Origin: Trinickia violacea
GTDB lineage: Bacteria; Pseudomonadota; Gammaproteobacteria; Burkholderiales; Burkholderiaceae
Direction of reading: 5' to 3'
DNA length: 64,000 bases
NCBI RefSeq assembly: GCF_005280735.1
Contig: NZ_CP040077.1
Location: 434,001 to 498,000 of the forward strand
Part shown: in pieces, positions 1-8,894 of the stretch
Layout: each line of letters begins with the position of its first letter
How positions within the stretch are numbered: the stretch's first letter is position 1
Program-made: the position numbers and the translations under genes
Notes under the pieces: generated by a model
The model's database searches: none
What the model saw: the letters and a program-made list of their open reading frames with translations, nothing else
Told to the model about the DNA's origin: nothing

Positions 1-2
1 TG

Positions 3-623
3 GCCGCTTGCTCGACGGATCAGCATTCGATCGTCGAAACGCCGATGTACCCGCCGCTTCAAACGGCGCCGCTGAACGTCAACACACAGGGCTCGATCTA
101 TCAGACGAGCACCGCGCTGTTGCTCTACGAGACGCCGCGTGCGCAGCACATTGGCGACGTGCTGACGATCCGCTTGGCCGAATCGTATTCGGGCACCGAC
201 GTCGCGGATGCGGCGGCGAACCGTTCGAGCTCCATCACGGCGGACGCCGCGGACCACTCCACGAGCGCCGCCACTACGCTCGCGCGGCTCTTCAATGTCG
301 GCTCGGCCTCGACCGACTACAAAGGGCACGGCAACATTTCGAACACGACCGACATGAACGGCACGCTCGCCGTCACGGTGATCGGCACGCTGCCGACCGG
401 CAATCTGCTGGTGTCGGGCGAGAAGGTGATCGCGATGAGGGACAATCGCGAGCGCTTGAGGCTGTCGGGCGTGGTCAACCCGAAGGATATCGATCAGGGC
501 AATTACGTCGCGTCGAACAAGGTCGCGAATGCGCGCATCGAGCAGGCGGGCGTGGGCATGCTCAACGATGCGACCACCGTGGGCTGGCTGCAGCGGATGT
601 TCTTGAGTGTGCTGACGTTCTGA
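3..623 (+). CDS. flgH: Flagellar L-ring lipoprotein FlgH, 5' end outside the window
   Basis: This is the outer-membrane L-ring protein of the flagellar basal body. The reading frame is open from base 3 and its first codons read Ala-Ala-Cys. That looks like the end of a lipobox, so only the signal peptide is missing. FlgH hallmarks follow: GSIYQ near the mature N-terminus, HIGDVLTIRL, GTLAVTVIGTLPTGNLLVSGEK, SGVVNP and the C-terminal GWLQRMFL. About 206 residues are present, close to the usual mature length. The normal next gene, flgI, does not follow; instead there is an inverted repeat and then a gene on the opposite strand. Family assignment is secure. Whether this is the main flgH or a second copy cannot be told from here. 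Confidence 0.92.
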   Translation, partial: AACSTDQHSIVETPMYPPLQTAPLNVNTQGSIYQTSTALLLYETPRAQHIGDVLTIRLAESYSGTDVADAAANRSSSITADAADHSTSAATTLARLFNVGSASTDYKGHGNISNTTDMNGTLAVTVIGTLPTGNLLVSGEKVIAMRDNRERLRLSGVVNPKDIDQGNYVASNKVANARIEQAGVGMLNDATTVGWLQRMFLSVLTF

Positions 624-719
624 GATTCTGCTTGAAGGGGGGGGAGGTTTGGGTTGTCGTGCAACTTTGAATTTGCGGTGGGTGCTGGGGTTGTGGCGTT
701 TTGCTTGGGTTTGTGGTGC

Positions 720-1278
720 AACTTTGATTTCGCGGCGGTTCGTATAGTCCGTCCCTCCCCGGGACCGGGGTTACTTTTGTCCTTGCCAAAAGTAACCAAA
801 AGCGCGTCCTGGGCGGACGGCCTAGCCCGGAGGCACTCAACCCTGTTAGTACCGGCGTTCCAAGCGCAACCGTGGGAAACCGTTATTGCTCGCCGTAAGT
901 CCCGTTAGTACGAGGCACAGAATTGTGCAGAGCCGAACCAAATCGAAGCTACCGATTTGGCCGCGCCCCACGTTGCCTGCGATTGGGAATGAGCGTGAGC
1001 GCATGGGCCCACCGCAAGACAAGCACTTTCAGGTCTTTCCTGACCTCCATCGCCGATTTGACGCGAACGGACGAGATTCTGTGCCGCATGCAAACGGGAC
1101 TAAAGGCGAGCGACAACGGTTTCCCACGGTTGCACTCGGAACACCGGTACTAACAGGGTTGAGTGCCTCCGGGTAGGCCGTCCGGCGAGGACGCGCTTTT
1201 GGTTACTTTTGGCAAGGACAAAAGTGACCCCGGTCCCGGGGAGGGACGGACTATACGTACCGCCGCGAAATCAAAGTT
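720..1278. repeat. Large imperfect inverted repeat, arms of about 200 bp
   Basis: Bases 720-923 and 1076-1278 are imperfect reverse complements of each other, with about 150 bp between them. Matching blocks read from the outside inwards include AACTTTGATTTCGCGGCGG, GTATAGTCCGTCCCTCCCC, CCAAAAGTAACCAAAAGCG, GGAGGCACTCAACCCTG and ACCGTGGGAAACCGTT. Each arm also contains a smaller palindrome (TTACTTTTG, a short loop, CAAAAGTAA). No convincing protein is encoded in 624-1335. A shorter direct repeat, GTGCAACTTTGA, occurs near 659 and 717. The element separates the convergent flgH and regulator genes, so it may act as a transcription barrier. It may also be a decayed transposable element. Confidence 0.85.
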
Positions 1279-1335
1279 TTCACGAAAACCCGAACGGCAA
1301 GAACAAAACCCCAAAGCCATTTTAGATAGCGAGTC

Positions 1336-2097
1336 TCAGTGCGCCTGCAGCGTCTGCACCGCGTGTTCTTGCACGAACCGCTCGGCCGCGCCGAGCTCGC
1401 CGTGGGGCACGAAGATATACCCCTGTCCCCACACGGTTTGCACATAGCGCGGCTCGGACGGGTCATTTTCCAACAGACGCCGCAAACGCCAGATCGACAC
1501 ATCCAAGCTGCGGTCGCGATACGTGACGCCGTGCCCGCGCAATTTCTCGTTGAGCTGCGCGCGCGAGAGCACCGTCATCGCATGCTTCACGAAGATCTTG
1601 AGCGTGGCGAATTCGCCGGAGCGCAACATGATGCGTTCGCCGTCGCGAAGCAGCTCGCGCGACGAGAAATTCACTTCGAAGCGGCCGAAGCGATACGGCG
1701 GCAGATTCTCCGGCGCACCGGGCACGATGGCGCCATGGCGGCGCAGCACCGTGCGAATCCGCGCGAGCAGTTCGCGTGGATCGAACGGTTTGGCAACGTA
1801 GTCGTCGGCGCCGAGTTCGAGGCCGACCACGCGGTCGATCACATCGGCGCGCGCGGTCAGGAGGATCACGGGAATGTCGTCGCCGGCCACGCGCAGCTCC
1901 TTGAGCGCGGAGATGCCGTCCTTCTCCGGCATCATGATGTCCAGCACCACGAGCGTGGGCCGCTCGACCTGCAAGCGGCGTTTCAAGCCCTTGCCGCTGT
2001 GCAGGACGGAGACGTCATAGCCTTCCAATTGCAGGAATTCGCGCACCAGGTCGCGCACGACGGGGTCGTCTTCTACAAGCAGGATGTGGTGTGTCAT
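1336..2097 (-). CDS. OmpR/PhoB-family response regulator, no kinase gene alongside
   Basis: A 253-residue DNA-binding response regulator. The N-terminal receiver domain (about 1-120) has the acidic pair ED-D near residues 9-11, the phosphoacceptor Asp53 in VVLDIMMP, a T in LLTARAD, and the K of VAKPF. The C-terminal half is an OmpR-type winged helix with SGEFATLKIFVKH, RSLDVSIWRLRRLLE and VQTVWGQGYIFVP. The tail after the winged helix is about 25 residues longer than usual. Most family members are paired with a histidine kinase gene. None lies next to this one: the large repeat is downstream and unknown secreted proteins are upstream. The signal sensed and the genes controlled cannot be inferred. 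Confidence 0.9.
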   Translation of the reverse strand: MTHHILLVEDDPVVRDLVREFLQLEGYDVSVLHSGKGLKRRLQVERPTLVVLDIMMPEKDGISALKELRVAGDDIPVILLTARADVIDRVVGLELGADDYVAKPFDPRELLARIRTVLRRHGAIVPGAPENLPPYRFGRFEVNFSSRELLRDGERIMLRSGEFATLKIFVKHAMTVLSRAQLNEKLRGHGVTYRDRSLDVSIWRLRRLLENDPSEPRYVQTVWGQGYIFVPHGELGAAERFVQEHAVQTLQAH

Positions 2098-2223
2098 GCC
2101 ATCGATTCTAAAAGTCGAAAATGCGATTGGTATTGCCGGAGTCTTTCGCTTTCTTTCTCTAGACGAATGCTGGAGCGCCGCAGCGCCGGCCGCCGGCCGG
2201 GCTGCCGGATGACGGCCGGCCCC

Positions 2224-2841
2224 TCAATCATTGGGCGAGCTTTTGGCGACTTGCGTTACCTCGGTCGAGCGTTCGAGCACCATCCGGTCGATCATCCCGC
2301 GCAGCTTCGTCGACGCGCTCGCGAAGCGGTCGCTGCTCAAGCCTTGCGTCGTGTAGCGCGCGGAAACGGCGATCCGGCCGTTCTGGATCAGCGTGAGATC
2401 GATCGCCGACAGATAGGGCGCGGCGTCGCTGCTGAACGCGTCGCGGCCGTAATCGACCGCGGCGTTATAGACGAGCCGCGCCTCGCAGCCCGGCGGCGAC
2501 GCGCCCGGATTGTAGACATCCGAGCGCACGCCGCGGCGGAAGAGCGCGAGCTGCAGCGCGGGCACGAAGTCGCTGACCGATACGGTCTGATTCCATTCGA
2601 TGCACACGTTATGCAGTGCGACGGGGTCTCCATTGACGAACGTCGGCGACGAGTAGTGCGACGAGACGGCGAACCCCGCCTGGACGAGCGAGCCGGCCGC
2701 GTCGGCGGCCGTGATCAGCGTCCACGCGCAGCCGTTCAGCACGAGCGCCGCGGCAGCGGCGCAGGCGAGCCGCACGCCGCTGCCGATGCTCGAAAACCGC
2801 GCCTGTTTAGTGAACGGACTGCGCGTTTCGTGAGGTTTCAT
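2224..2841 (-). CDS. Predicted lipoprotein of unknown function
   Basis: A protein of about 205 residues if it starts at the ATG whose first base is 2841; an in-frame ATG seven codons upstream is possible. A basic N-terminus is followed by a hydrophobic stretch (LACAAAAALVL) and the lipobox LNGC, so export and lipid anchoring are likely. The rest (GFAVSSHYSSPTFVNGDPVALHNVCIEWN, then a region rich in beta-type sequence ending near TEVTQVAKSSPND) matches no family I can name. Three cysteines lie in the mature part. It is followed on the same strand side by another exported protein gene (2900-3385), so the two may be co-transcribed. No function is assigned. Confidence 0.75.
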   Translation of the reverse strand: MKPHETRSPFTKQARFSSIGSGVRLACAAAAALVLNGCAWTLITAADAAGSLVQAGFAVSSHYSSPTFVNGDPVALHNVCIEWNQTVSVSDFVPALQLALFRRGVRSDVYNPGASPPGCEARLVYNAAVDYGRDAFSSDAAPYLSAIDLTLIQNGRIAVSARYTTQGLSSDRFASASTKLRGMIDRMVLERSTEVTQVAKSSPND

Positions 2842-2899
2842 CGGGCGCGTGGGCGTTGGCATGCGTGACGGTTCCAGCGGGGTTCGGCCGTCATCGCCG

Positions 2900-3385
2900 T
2901 CAACGCGTGATGCGCAGGCGCAACTCGTCTTGTCCGACCACGCTTGCCGTGACGTTCACGCGGCGGTCGTCGTCCTTGACGATGAAGTGCTGGCGCGTCG
3001 GCGTGTTGACGTCGTGCACGACGTTCGGCAGACAAGCGGCCACGTCGGCGCCCAGTTCCTCGAGCGGATCGTTGACGAACCCGTCGGCCTGCCAGTGCGC
3101 GCGCCAGTGGCAATCGAGCACATGGGCGCTCGTGCGGCAGTCTTGCGCGGCATCGATGCCGGGCAGCCGCGCGGCGGTTTCCGAGCGCAACTGCGCGAAG
3201 TCGCTTGAAGCGACGATCGCCTTCAGGGCGGGACAGATATCGGGCGGCTCCGGCGTTTCGCCCGCGTGCGCCGTCGTGATCGCGAATGCGGCGGCGGTGC
3301 ACGCGAGCACTGCGCGGGCGAGCGTTGAGAGAGGTGATTGCGCCAAGCGCTTGGCAGCGTGGCGTGCGCGCTGATCGAATGACAT
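2900..3385 (-). CDS. Small exported protein of unknown function
   Basis: A 161-residue exported protein. The start at 3385 (MSFDQRARH) is chosen because a classic signal peptide follows: basic region, hydrophobic LARAVLACTAAAFAITT, then AHA as a signal peptidase I site. A longer frame upstream lacks this logic. The mature part contains four cysteines (ICPALK, AAQDCRTS, VLDCHWRAHW, AACLPN), compatible with two disulfides in the periplasm. It ends in a short beta-rich stretch (QHFIVKDDDRRVNVTASVVGQDELRLRITR). No family is recognised. It lies 58 bp upstream of the lipoprotein gene on the same strand. Confidence 0.75.
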   Translation of the reverse strand: MSFDQRARHAAKRLAQSPLSTLARAVLACTAAAFAITTAHAGETPEPPDICPALKAIVASSDFAQLRSETAARLPGIDAAQDCRTSAHVLDCHWRAHWQADGFVNDPLEELGADVAACLPNVVHDVNTPTRQHFIVKDDDRRVNVTASVVGQDELRLRITR

Positions 3386-3686
3386 GTGCGGAATCCGGTA
3401 GTGGAGAGTGGGTAGCAAAGGGTTGCAACGGGCCGGCCTTCTCCAGCCGGCACCATCATCCTGATTCACGCGAGCGGTTTTCAAAGGAGTGAACAAGGCG
3501 CCCGGTTCGCAATTGCTCACCGAGTCTTTGGGCGGCTTACCGATTATTTCTTCCTCGCGACGCTCTTCTCGATGCGATGTAAGGCCTAGTGAGGACTCCG
3601 TCATCGTGCGGAGGGAACGGAAACGCTATCGTCTGTCCGCGTTGCACCACGACTGCATCGACCGCTATCGCATGGAGATCCGACAC

Positions 3687-4106
3687 ATGAAAAAGCCATT
3701 CCTGACCGCCTTGACGTTCGCTGTGCTGACGAACGCCGTCTCGCTCGCCTCGGCGCAAGACGTGCCCAACGTGCCGTTGCCCGGCCGCGAGCGCTTCGGG
3801 CCGCTGCACGACATCAGCCTTGTGCCGCCGATGTTCCCCGGCACCGTGGTCATCAACGATCTGGAGCAGCTGCATCGCCTCTATGCCATCACCGGCCGCG
3901 AAGACGAAATGATCGGCATCTATCACGACGTGCTGAAAACGACGCAGGACCCGATGATCCGCAACTACGTGTACGACTCGCTCGCGCGCGCGCAACTGAA
4001 GCCCGCGCGCACCGACGACGCGATCGCGACGCTGCGCACGAGCCTCGCCGAAGACCTTGCCGAGCTGCAGCGACATGCGCCGACCAACCTCGCCGACAAG
4101 AACTGA
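3687..4106 (+). CDS. Small exported helical protein of unknown function
   Basis: A 139-residue protein. The start at 3687 is supported by a GGAG ribosome-binding site at 3674-3677 and by a signal peptide beginning MKKPFLTALTF and ending ASA before QDVPNV. The mature part contains VINDLEQLHRLYAITGREDEMIGIYHDVLKTTQDPMIRNYVYDSLARAQLKP. Its helical periodicity resembles one or two degenerate TPR-like helical hairpins. It probably acts in the periplasm. A small lipoprotein gene follows on the same strand 115 bp downstream. The function is unknown. Confidence 0.75.
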   Translation: MKKPFLTALTFAVLTNAVSLASAQDVPNVPLPGRERFGPLHDISLVPPMFPGTVVINDLEQLHRLYAITGREDEMIGIYHDVLKTTQDPMIRNYVYDSLARAQLKPARTDDAIATLRTSLAEDLAELQRHAPTNLADKN

Positions 4107-4221
4107 GGATTGCTGATCGAATGGGAAAGAGTCGGTGAGAATTTTCCGGGCAAGCGATGCTCAAGCGCGGCTGCAGGCTTGTCGATAGCCCGGATATCTC
4201 ACTACTCGACGGAGGAAGATC

Positions 4222-4356
4222 ATGATCAAGATTCTGATTGCCATCGCGATCGCCGTGGGTTTGCAAGGTTGCGCGACGACGGCCGAGACCTTTGCGGCGG
4301 GCGCGGGGATCGGCACGCTCGCGTTCCTTGGCGCGGAAAGCATGTGGCACAAATAG
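4222..4356 (+). CDS. 44-residue small lipoprotein
   Basis: A very short gene with a strong ribosome-binding site (GGAGGA, 4211-4216) six bases before the ATG. The product begins MIKILIAIAIAVGLQGCATT: a lysine, a hydrophobic core and a lipobox LQGC. It ends AFLGAESMWHK. After lipidation the mature peptide would be only 28 residues, rich in Gly and Ala. Size and layout resemble entericidin-type toxic or stress lipoproteins, but the sequence is not close enough to name it. The good Shine-Dalgarno and lipobox make it very probably real despite its size. Confidence 0.7.
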   Translation: MIKILIAIAIAVGLQGCATTAETFAAGAGIGTLAFLGAESMWHK

Positions 4357-4582
4357 GGCGATTCGGGCGATGCGAGTCCCGGCGCGAGAGCCCTTGTGCG
4401 CATCGAAAGGCAGCCGTGGGGGAACTGGGCGTCATCGATCCGTTCATCAACCGGATTACGTTTTGCGAGGCTCATGCTTAGCGAGGGCCTAGCGATCGGC
4501 TTGGCTTGGGCGCTTCCGATAAACTGCGCATCGTTTGCGCGGTCATCGAGCCGCGCGTAACCCATCTGAAAGCAATCATCCG

Positions 4583-6163
4583 ATGAGCCTGTCGATCGCC
4601 GCCACCCTGGATGCGGCTCAACAACATTTTCACGCTGGCCGGCTCGACGAGGCGGCGCAACTGCTGAGCGAAGTCGTCGAGGCCGATCCGGCCAACGGCG
4701 ACGCGCTCGAGGGCCTTGCCTACATCGCCGCGAACCGCCGCGACGCCGCGCTCGCCGCCGATTACTTCGATCGCGCCATCGCGCATTTGCCGATCACGCC
4801 CGAGCGCTTGCGCGACGCCGGCGCGGCGAGCCAGGCGGCGGGGCGCCATGCGCGTGCAGTCGAGCTATTCGAGCAAAGCCTGCAGCTCGCGCCGCGCGAT
4901 CTCGTGACGCTCAACGCCGCAGGGATGTCGCTCTCCGAGTTGGGCGAGCACGAGGGTGCGCTGCAGATGCTGATACGCGCCCGCGACGTCAGCCCCGGCA
5001 TGTGGCAGATCCACTACAACATGGGCCGCGCGCTCGGCTTCCTCGGACGCTACGACGACGAGATGGCCGCGTACCGGCGCGCGATCGAGCTGAAGCCCGA
5101 TTGCGTCGCAGCCTACGTGAACCTCGGCGTCGCGCTGCGCGATCTGCACCGTTTCGACGAAGCCTTGCGCGTGTTCAAGAAGGCCGTGCAGCTCGATCCG
5201 AACGATGCGGGCGTGCGCACGAACCGCTCACACACGAACCTGCTGCTCGGACAATTCGAGCATGGCTGGCGCGAGTACGAATGGCGCTGGCGCGACGGCA
5301 AGCAGCCGCTCGAGTTCGACGGGGAGCGCCTCTGGCTCGGCGACGCGCCGCTTGCCGGCAAGACCTTGTTCGTGCACAACGAGCAGGGCTTCGGCGACAC
5401 GCTGCAATTCGTTCGCTACGTCGAGGCATGCAAGAAGAAGGGTGCGCATGTCGTGCTGCGCGTGCAGAACGAGTTGTTGCCGCTCATCGCCAGTTACAGC
5501 GGAGCGGACGTCGTCATCGGCATGCGCGACGAGGTTCCGCCGTTCGACTATCACTGCCCGCTCTTGAGCCTGCCGTTTGCGCTGAAGGCGCACGCGTCGC
5601 CGATACCTTCAGCGACGCCGTATCTGCATGCAGACGAGGCGCGACGCGAGCCATGGCAGCAGCGGCTCGCGGACGAGCTGCGGCCGCGCATCGGCGTCGC
5701 ATGGAGCGGCAGCCGGACCCATGTGAACGACCGCCGCCGCCGTTCGATGCAGCTTGCTGAATGGGCGACGCTGTTCGAGGCCGATGCGAGCTTCGTGTCG
5801 CTGGTGAAGGATGTTCGGGAAGACGATCGCGAGACGCTGAGCAGCTTGAGCGCTTCGGGAACGGTGCAAGACGTGTCGGACTCGCTCGCATCGTTCGCGG
5901 ACACCGCCGCGCTGATCGCCGAACTCGATCTCGTGATCTGCATCGACACGGCGGTCGCGCATTTGGCCGGCGCGCTCGGCAAACCCGTGTGGATCTTGCT
6001 GCCGTACTCGCCGGATTGGCGCTGGCTGCTCAATCGCACCGACAGCCCGTGGTATCCGAGCGCCCGCTTGTTCCGTCAAGCGGATCGCATCGATTGGGCG
6101 CCGGTGATCGCGCAGGTGCGTGCCGCGCTCGACGAGTTTGTGGGCTCGATCGAACGCGGCTGA
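4583..6163 (+). CDS. TPR protein with a glycosyltransferase-like C-terminal domain
   Basis: A 526-residue protein; the start at 4583 precedes the first clear TPR helix (MSLSIAATLDAAQQHFHAGRLDEAAQ). Residues 1 to about 230 contain six or so TPR units (e.g. GAALELFEQSLQLAP-like, AYVNLGVALRDLHRFDEALRVFKKAVQLDPND). The C-terminal half has features of GT9/GT41-like glycosyltransferases: GKTLFVHNEQGFGDTLQFVR, GVAWSGS, and LVICIDTAVAHLAGALGKPVW followed by DWRWLL and SPWYPSARLF. Proteins of this architecture often glycosylate flagellins or other surface proteins, and flgH is nearby. The acceptor here is inference. Confidence 0.85.
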   Translation: MSLSIAATLDAAQQHFHAGRLDEAAQLLSEVVEADPANGDALEGLAYIAANRRDAALAADYFDRAIAHLPITPERLRDAGAASQAAGRHARAVELFEQSLQLAPRDLVTLNAAGMSLSELGEHEGALQMLIRARDVSPGMWQIHYNMGRALGFLGRYDDEMAAYRRAIELKPDCVAAYVNLGVALRDLHRFDEALRVFKKAVQLDPNDAGVRTNRSHTNLLLGQFEHGWREYEWRWRDGKQPLEFDGERLWLGDAPLAGKTLFVHNEQGFGDTLQFVRYVEACKKKGAHVVLRVQNELLPLIASYSGADVVIGMRDEVPPFDYHCPLLSLPFALKAHASPIPSATPYLHADEARREPWQQRLADELRPRIGVAWSGSRTHVNDRRRRSMQLAEWATLFEADASFVSLVKDVREDDRETLSSLSASGTVQDVSDSLASFADTAALIAELDLVICIDTAVAHLAGALGKPVWILLPYSPDWRWLLNRTDSPWYPSARLFRQADRIDWAPVIAQVRAALDEFVGSIERG

Positions 6164-6174
6164 CCTTCACTCGC

Positions 6175-7785
6175 TTACTGCACGGCTACCGCTGCGTAGT
6201 TCTGCCGCCCAAACGGGCTCACCTGATACCCGCTCACGTTCGCACGCGTGATCGCGGCGGCGGTCGGGTAGCCCAGCGGAATCCACAGCGCCTGATCGTG
6301 GATGATCTGCTGCGCGTCCTGGTACGACTTCACGCGCTTGGTTTGATCCGGCGTCGCCTTGCCGTCGGCGATCAGCTTGTCCAGTTTCGGATCGCAATAG
6401 CGCGCAAAGTTGATGCCTGAGGTCACGGCGTTGCAACTGAAGAGCGGCGACAAGTAGTTGTCGGGGTCGCCGTTGTCGCCCGCCCAGCCCATGAAGAGCA
6501 AGTCGTGCTGGCCTTGCTTCGCCTGCTTGATGAGCTCGCCCCATTCGATGACCTTCACATCGGCCTTCACGCCGATCTTGGCCAAGTCCGCTTGCAGCAG
6601 CTCGGCGCCGGCCTTCGGGCTCGGGTTCAGTACGCTGCCGTTCGGGCGCACCCAGATCGTCGTCGAGAAGCCGTTCGGATAGCCGGCGTCGGCGAGCAGC
6701 TTCTTCGCCTTGGCCGGATCGTAGGGATAGGCGGCGATCGACTTGTCGTAGCTCCACGTGTTCGGCGGATACGGGTTGTTGGCCGGCAGCGCGGTGTTGT
6801 CGAACACGACTTTGAGGTACGTGCTGCGGTCGAACGCCATGTTCAGCGCCTGGCGCACCTTCGCGTTATCGAGCGGCTTCTTCTGCGTGTTCAACGCGAC
6901 GAACGCGGTCATGAATGCGGGGGTCTGCACGACCTTGAGCGACTTGTCGTTCTTCGCATCGGCGACGTCCTGCGGCTTCGGCGACAGCGCGATCTGGCAT
7001 TCGCCCGCCTTCACCTTTTGCGCGCGCACGGACGCGTCGGGCGTGATCGCGTAGATCAGCTTGTCGATCTTCGGCTTGGCGCCCCAGTAAGTCGGGTTCG
7101 CGTCGTAGCGGATGATCGCGTCCTTCGTGTAGCTCTTCAGCACGAATGGGCCGGTGCCCACCGGCTTCGCGTTCAGATCGGCTTGCTTGCCGGCCTTCGC
7201 CAGCTGGTCGGCGTACTCGGCCGAATAGATCGACGCGAAGCCCATCGTCAGGATCGGCACGAACGTCGCATTCGGTTCGTTCAGCTCGAACTTCACGGTG
7301 CTGTCGTCGACCTTCGACACCGACTTGATCAGCTTCGCGAGGCCCATCGATTGCGCATGCGGGAAGCCGCTCGGGCCCGCGATCTTGTGCCAGGGGTTGT
7401 TCTCGTCGAGCATCCGGCTGAACGTGAAGACGACGTCGTCGGCGGTCAGCGGCCGAGTCGGCTTGAAGTCATCCGTGGTCTGGAACTGGACGTTCGGGCG
7501 CAGATGGAACGTGTAGGTGAGGCCGTCGGCGCTCACGTCCCAGCGGTCGGCGAGCGCGGGCACGACTTTCTTCTGCTGCTCGTCGTAGGAGACGAGCGAG
7601 TTGAAGATGACGTCCGCCGACGCGTTCGTCGTGACGAGCGAGTTGTACTGGACGACGTCGAAGCCATCCGGGCTCGCTTCGGTGCAGACGGTGAGCGGCT
7701 TGGCGAGCGCCGCGAGCGGTGCGGCCGAGAGCGTGGTGAGCGCGGCGGCAAGCAAGGCGTAGCGCGGTTTGAAACTGAAGCGCAT
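6175..7785 (-). CDS. dppA: Periplasmic dipeptide-binding protein of an ABC importer
   Basis: A 536-residue SBP family 5 protein. The start at 7785 has a GGGAG ribosome-binding site and leads directly into a signal peptide (MRFSFKPRYALLAAALTTLSAAPLAALA, then KPLTVCTEASPDGFD). Family features are FNSLVSYDEQQKKVVPALADRWDVSADGLTYTFHLR near the start, DDVVFTFSRMLDENNPW, and the C-terminal NYLSPLFSCNAV and GINFARYCDPKLDKLI blocks typical of DppA. The permease and ATPase genes (dppBCDF) are not next to it in this window, so the transporter may be encoded elsewhere or this may be an orphan binding protein. Confidence 0.9.
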   Translation of the reverse strand: MRFSFKPRYALLAAALTTLSAAPLAALAKPLTVCTEASPDGFDVVQYNSLVTTNASADVIFNSLVSYDEQQKKVVPALADRWDVSADGLTYTFHLRPNVQFQTTDDFKPTRPLTADDVVFTFSRMLDENNPWHKIAGPSGFPHAQSMGLAKLIKSVSKVDDSTVKFELNEPNATFVPILTMGFASIYSAEYADQLAKAGKQADLNAKPVGTGPFVLKSYTKDAIIRYDANPTYWGAKPKIDKLIYAITPDASVRAQKVKAGECQIALSPKPQDVADAKNDKSLKVVQTPAFMTAFVALNTQKKPLDNAKVRQALNMAFDRSTYLKVVFDNTALPANNPYPPNTWSYDKSIAAYPYDPAKAKKLLADAGYPNGFSTTIWVRPNGSVLNPSPKAGAELLQADLAKIGVKADVKVIEWGELIKQAKQGQHDLLFMGWAGDNGDPDNYLSPLFSCNAVTSGINFARYCDPKLDKLIADGKATPDQTKRVKSYQDAQQIIHDQALWIPLGYPTAAAITRANVSGYQVSPFGRQNYAAVAVQ

Positions 7786-7979
7786 GTGATCTCCCATGGC
7801 AAGCGTGGTGACGCAATTCGTTCAAGTTTTGATTCGGCGCGTCGTTCGGCGCCCGGTGCTCGGGCGACGGAACGCGCGGTGCGGCATGCTGGCCGCTTTA
7901 TTCTGATCCGTTTCGAGCCGCCGCGCAGCGCGAGGCTGGCGATCGATGCAAGGCGCGGCGAGCGACCCGGCGCCGGGGC

Positions 7980-8008
7980 ACTGTATCGAAAGCGCGTAGC
8001 AAGGCCAA
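7980..8008 (-). promoter_or_regulatory. Candidate sigma-70 promoter for dppA
   Basis: On the minus strand, TTGGCC (8003-8008) is followed after exactly 17 bases by TACAGT (7980-7985). This gives four of six matches to each consensus hexamer. The predicted start would be near 7973, leaving a leader of about 190 bases before the dppA ATG. No other feature was recognised in the 7786-8068 gap. Confidence 0.4.
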
Positions 8009-8068
8009 CGAAACAATCGGAATATCGTTATGCCGCGTGGGCGCCTGCGGGTGCCGCCGTTCGGTGCG

Positions 8069-8890
8069 CTAAATCGCGGCGCGTGCTATCTGCATCAAGT
8101 AATCGATCCCGGCAATCGCCCGCGATCCGTACCACGACACCATTTCGCCGTCGATCAGTTCCACCTTTTTGCCGGCGAGCCACGGGTCGGCGGCCAGCGC
8201 GTTGCGGTGCGCATCGGTGAAGCGATACGGCTCGCTCGACAGCAGCACGCGCTCGACATTCGCGAGCCACGGCGCGTCGAAATCGAACGACGGGTAGCGG
8301 GCCGCGCCCGTCGCGCCGCCCCTCACCGCCGGCCACGTGTGCCAGTTGACGAGCCGCAGCATCGCCGAGATGTAGGTATCGCGCGCGACCGTCATCCACG
8401 GCTCGCGCCAGATCACGTAAAGCACGCGCCGCTCCGGCCACGCTTCCAGCGCGAGCGCGCGCAGCCGCGCTTCCAGCGTATCGGCGAGGTGCCGGGCGGC
8501 GTCGCGGCAATCGAAGATCGCGCCGAGGAGCGTGTAGAGCGCGATGTTGTCGCGCGGCGTGAGCGGATGGGTGACGACGATATTCGGCACGAACGCGCGC
8601 AGCAGGTCGACCGTCGCGGGTTCGTTTTCGTCGATATTGACGATCACATGCGTGGGTTTCAGTGCGCGAACCGCGTCGATCTTCACGGCTTTCGTGCCGC
8701 CTACCTTCGGCACCGCGCGCACGCGCTCGCGAGGATGAATGCAAAACCCGGTGCGCCCGACGATCCGTTGCTCGAGCCCCAACGCGAACAGCAGCTCGGT
8801 GATGCTCGGCACGAGCGAGACGATGCGCGCGTTCGCGCCTGCGGGGGCGTGCGCGACGCCGGCGGCATCGACGGCAGGCGCAGCACGCAT
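8069..8890 (-). CDS. BtuF-like cobalamin/metal-binding protein, apparently not exported
   Basis: A 273-residue helical-backbone metal receptor (periplasmic-binding class III fold). Conserved blocks are RIVSLVPSITELLFALGLEQRIVGRTGFCIHP, KVGGTKAVKIDAVRALKPTHVIVNIDENE, VLYVIWREPWMTVARDTYISAML and ERVLLSSEPYRF. The start at 8890 lies four bases after the stop of the upstream SDR gene, so the two are translationally close. No signal peptide is visible at this start. That is odd for a BtuF homologue and suggests a cytoplasmic protein or one using another export route. No BtuC or BtuD transporter genes are adjacent. Confidence 0.8.
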   Translation of the reverse strand: MRAAPAVDAAGVAHAPAGANARIVSLVPSITELLFALGLEQRIVGRTGFCIHPRERVRAVPKVGGTKAVKIDAVRALKPTHVIVNIDENEPATVDLLRAFVPNIVVTHPLTPRDNIALYTLLGAIFDCRDAARHLADTLEARLRALALEAWPERRVLYVIWREPWMTVARDTYISAMLRLVNWHTWPAVRGGATGAARYPSFDFDAPWLANVERVLLSSEPYRFTDAHRNALAADPWLAGKKVELIDGEMVSWYGSRAIAGIDYLMQIARAAI

Positions 8891-8894
8891 CGCG

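Noticed and set aside
720..1278. CRISPR array or intact insertion sequence
   Set aside because: There are two inverted arms rather than regular direct repeats, and no transposase frame lies between them.
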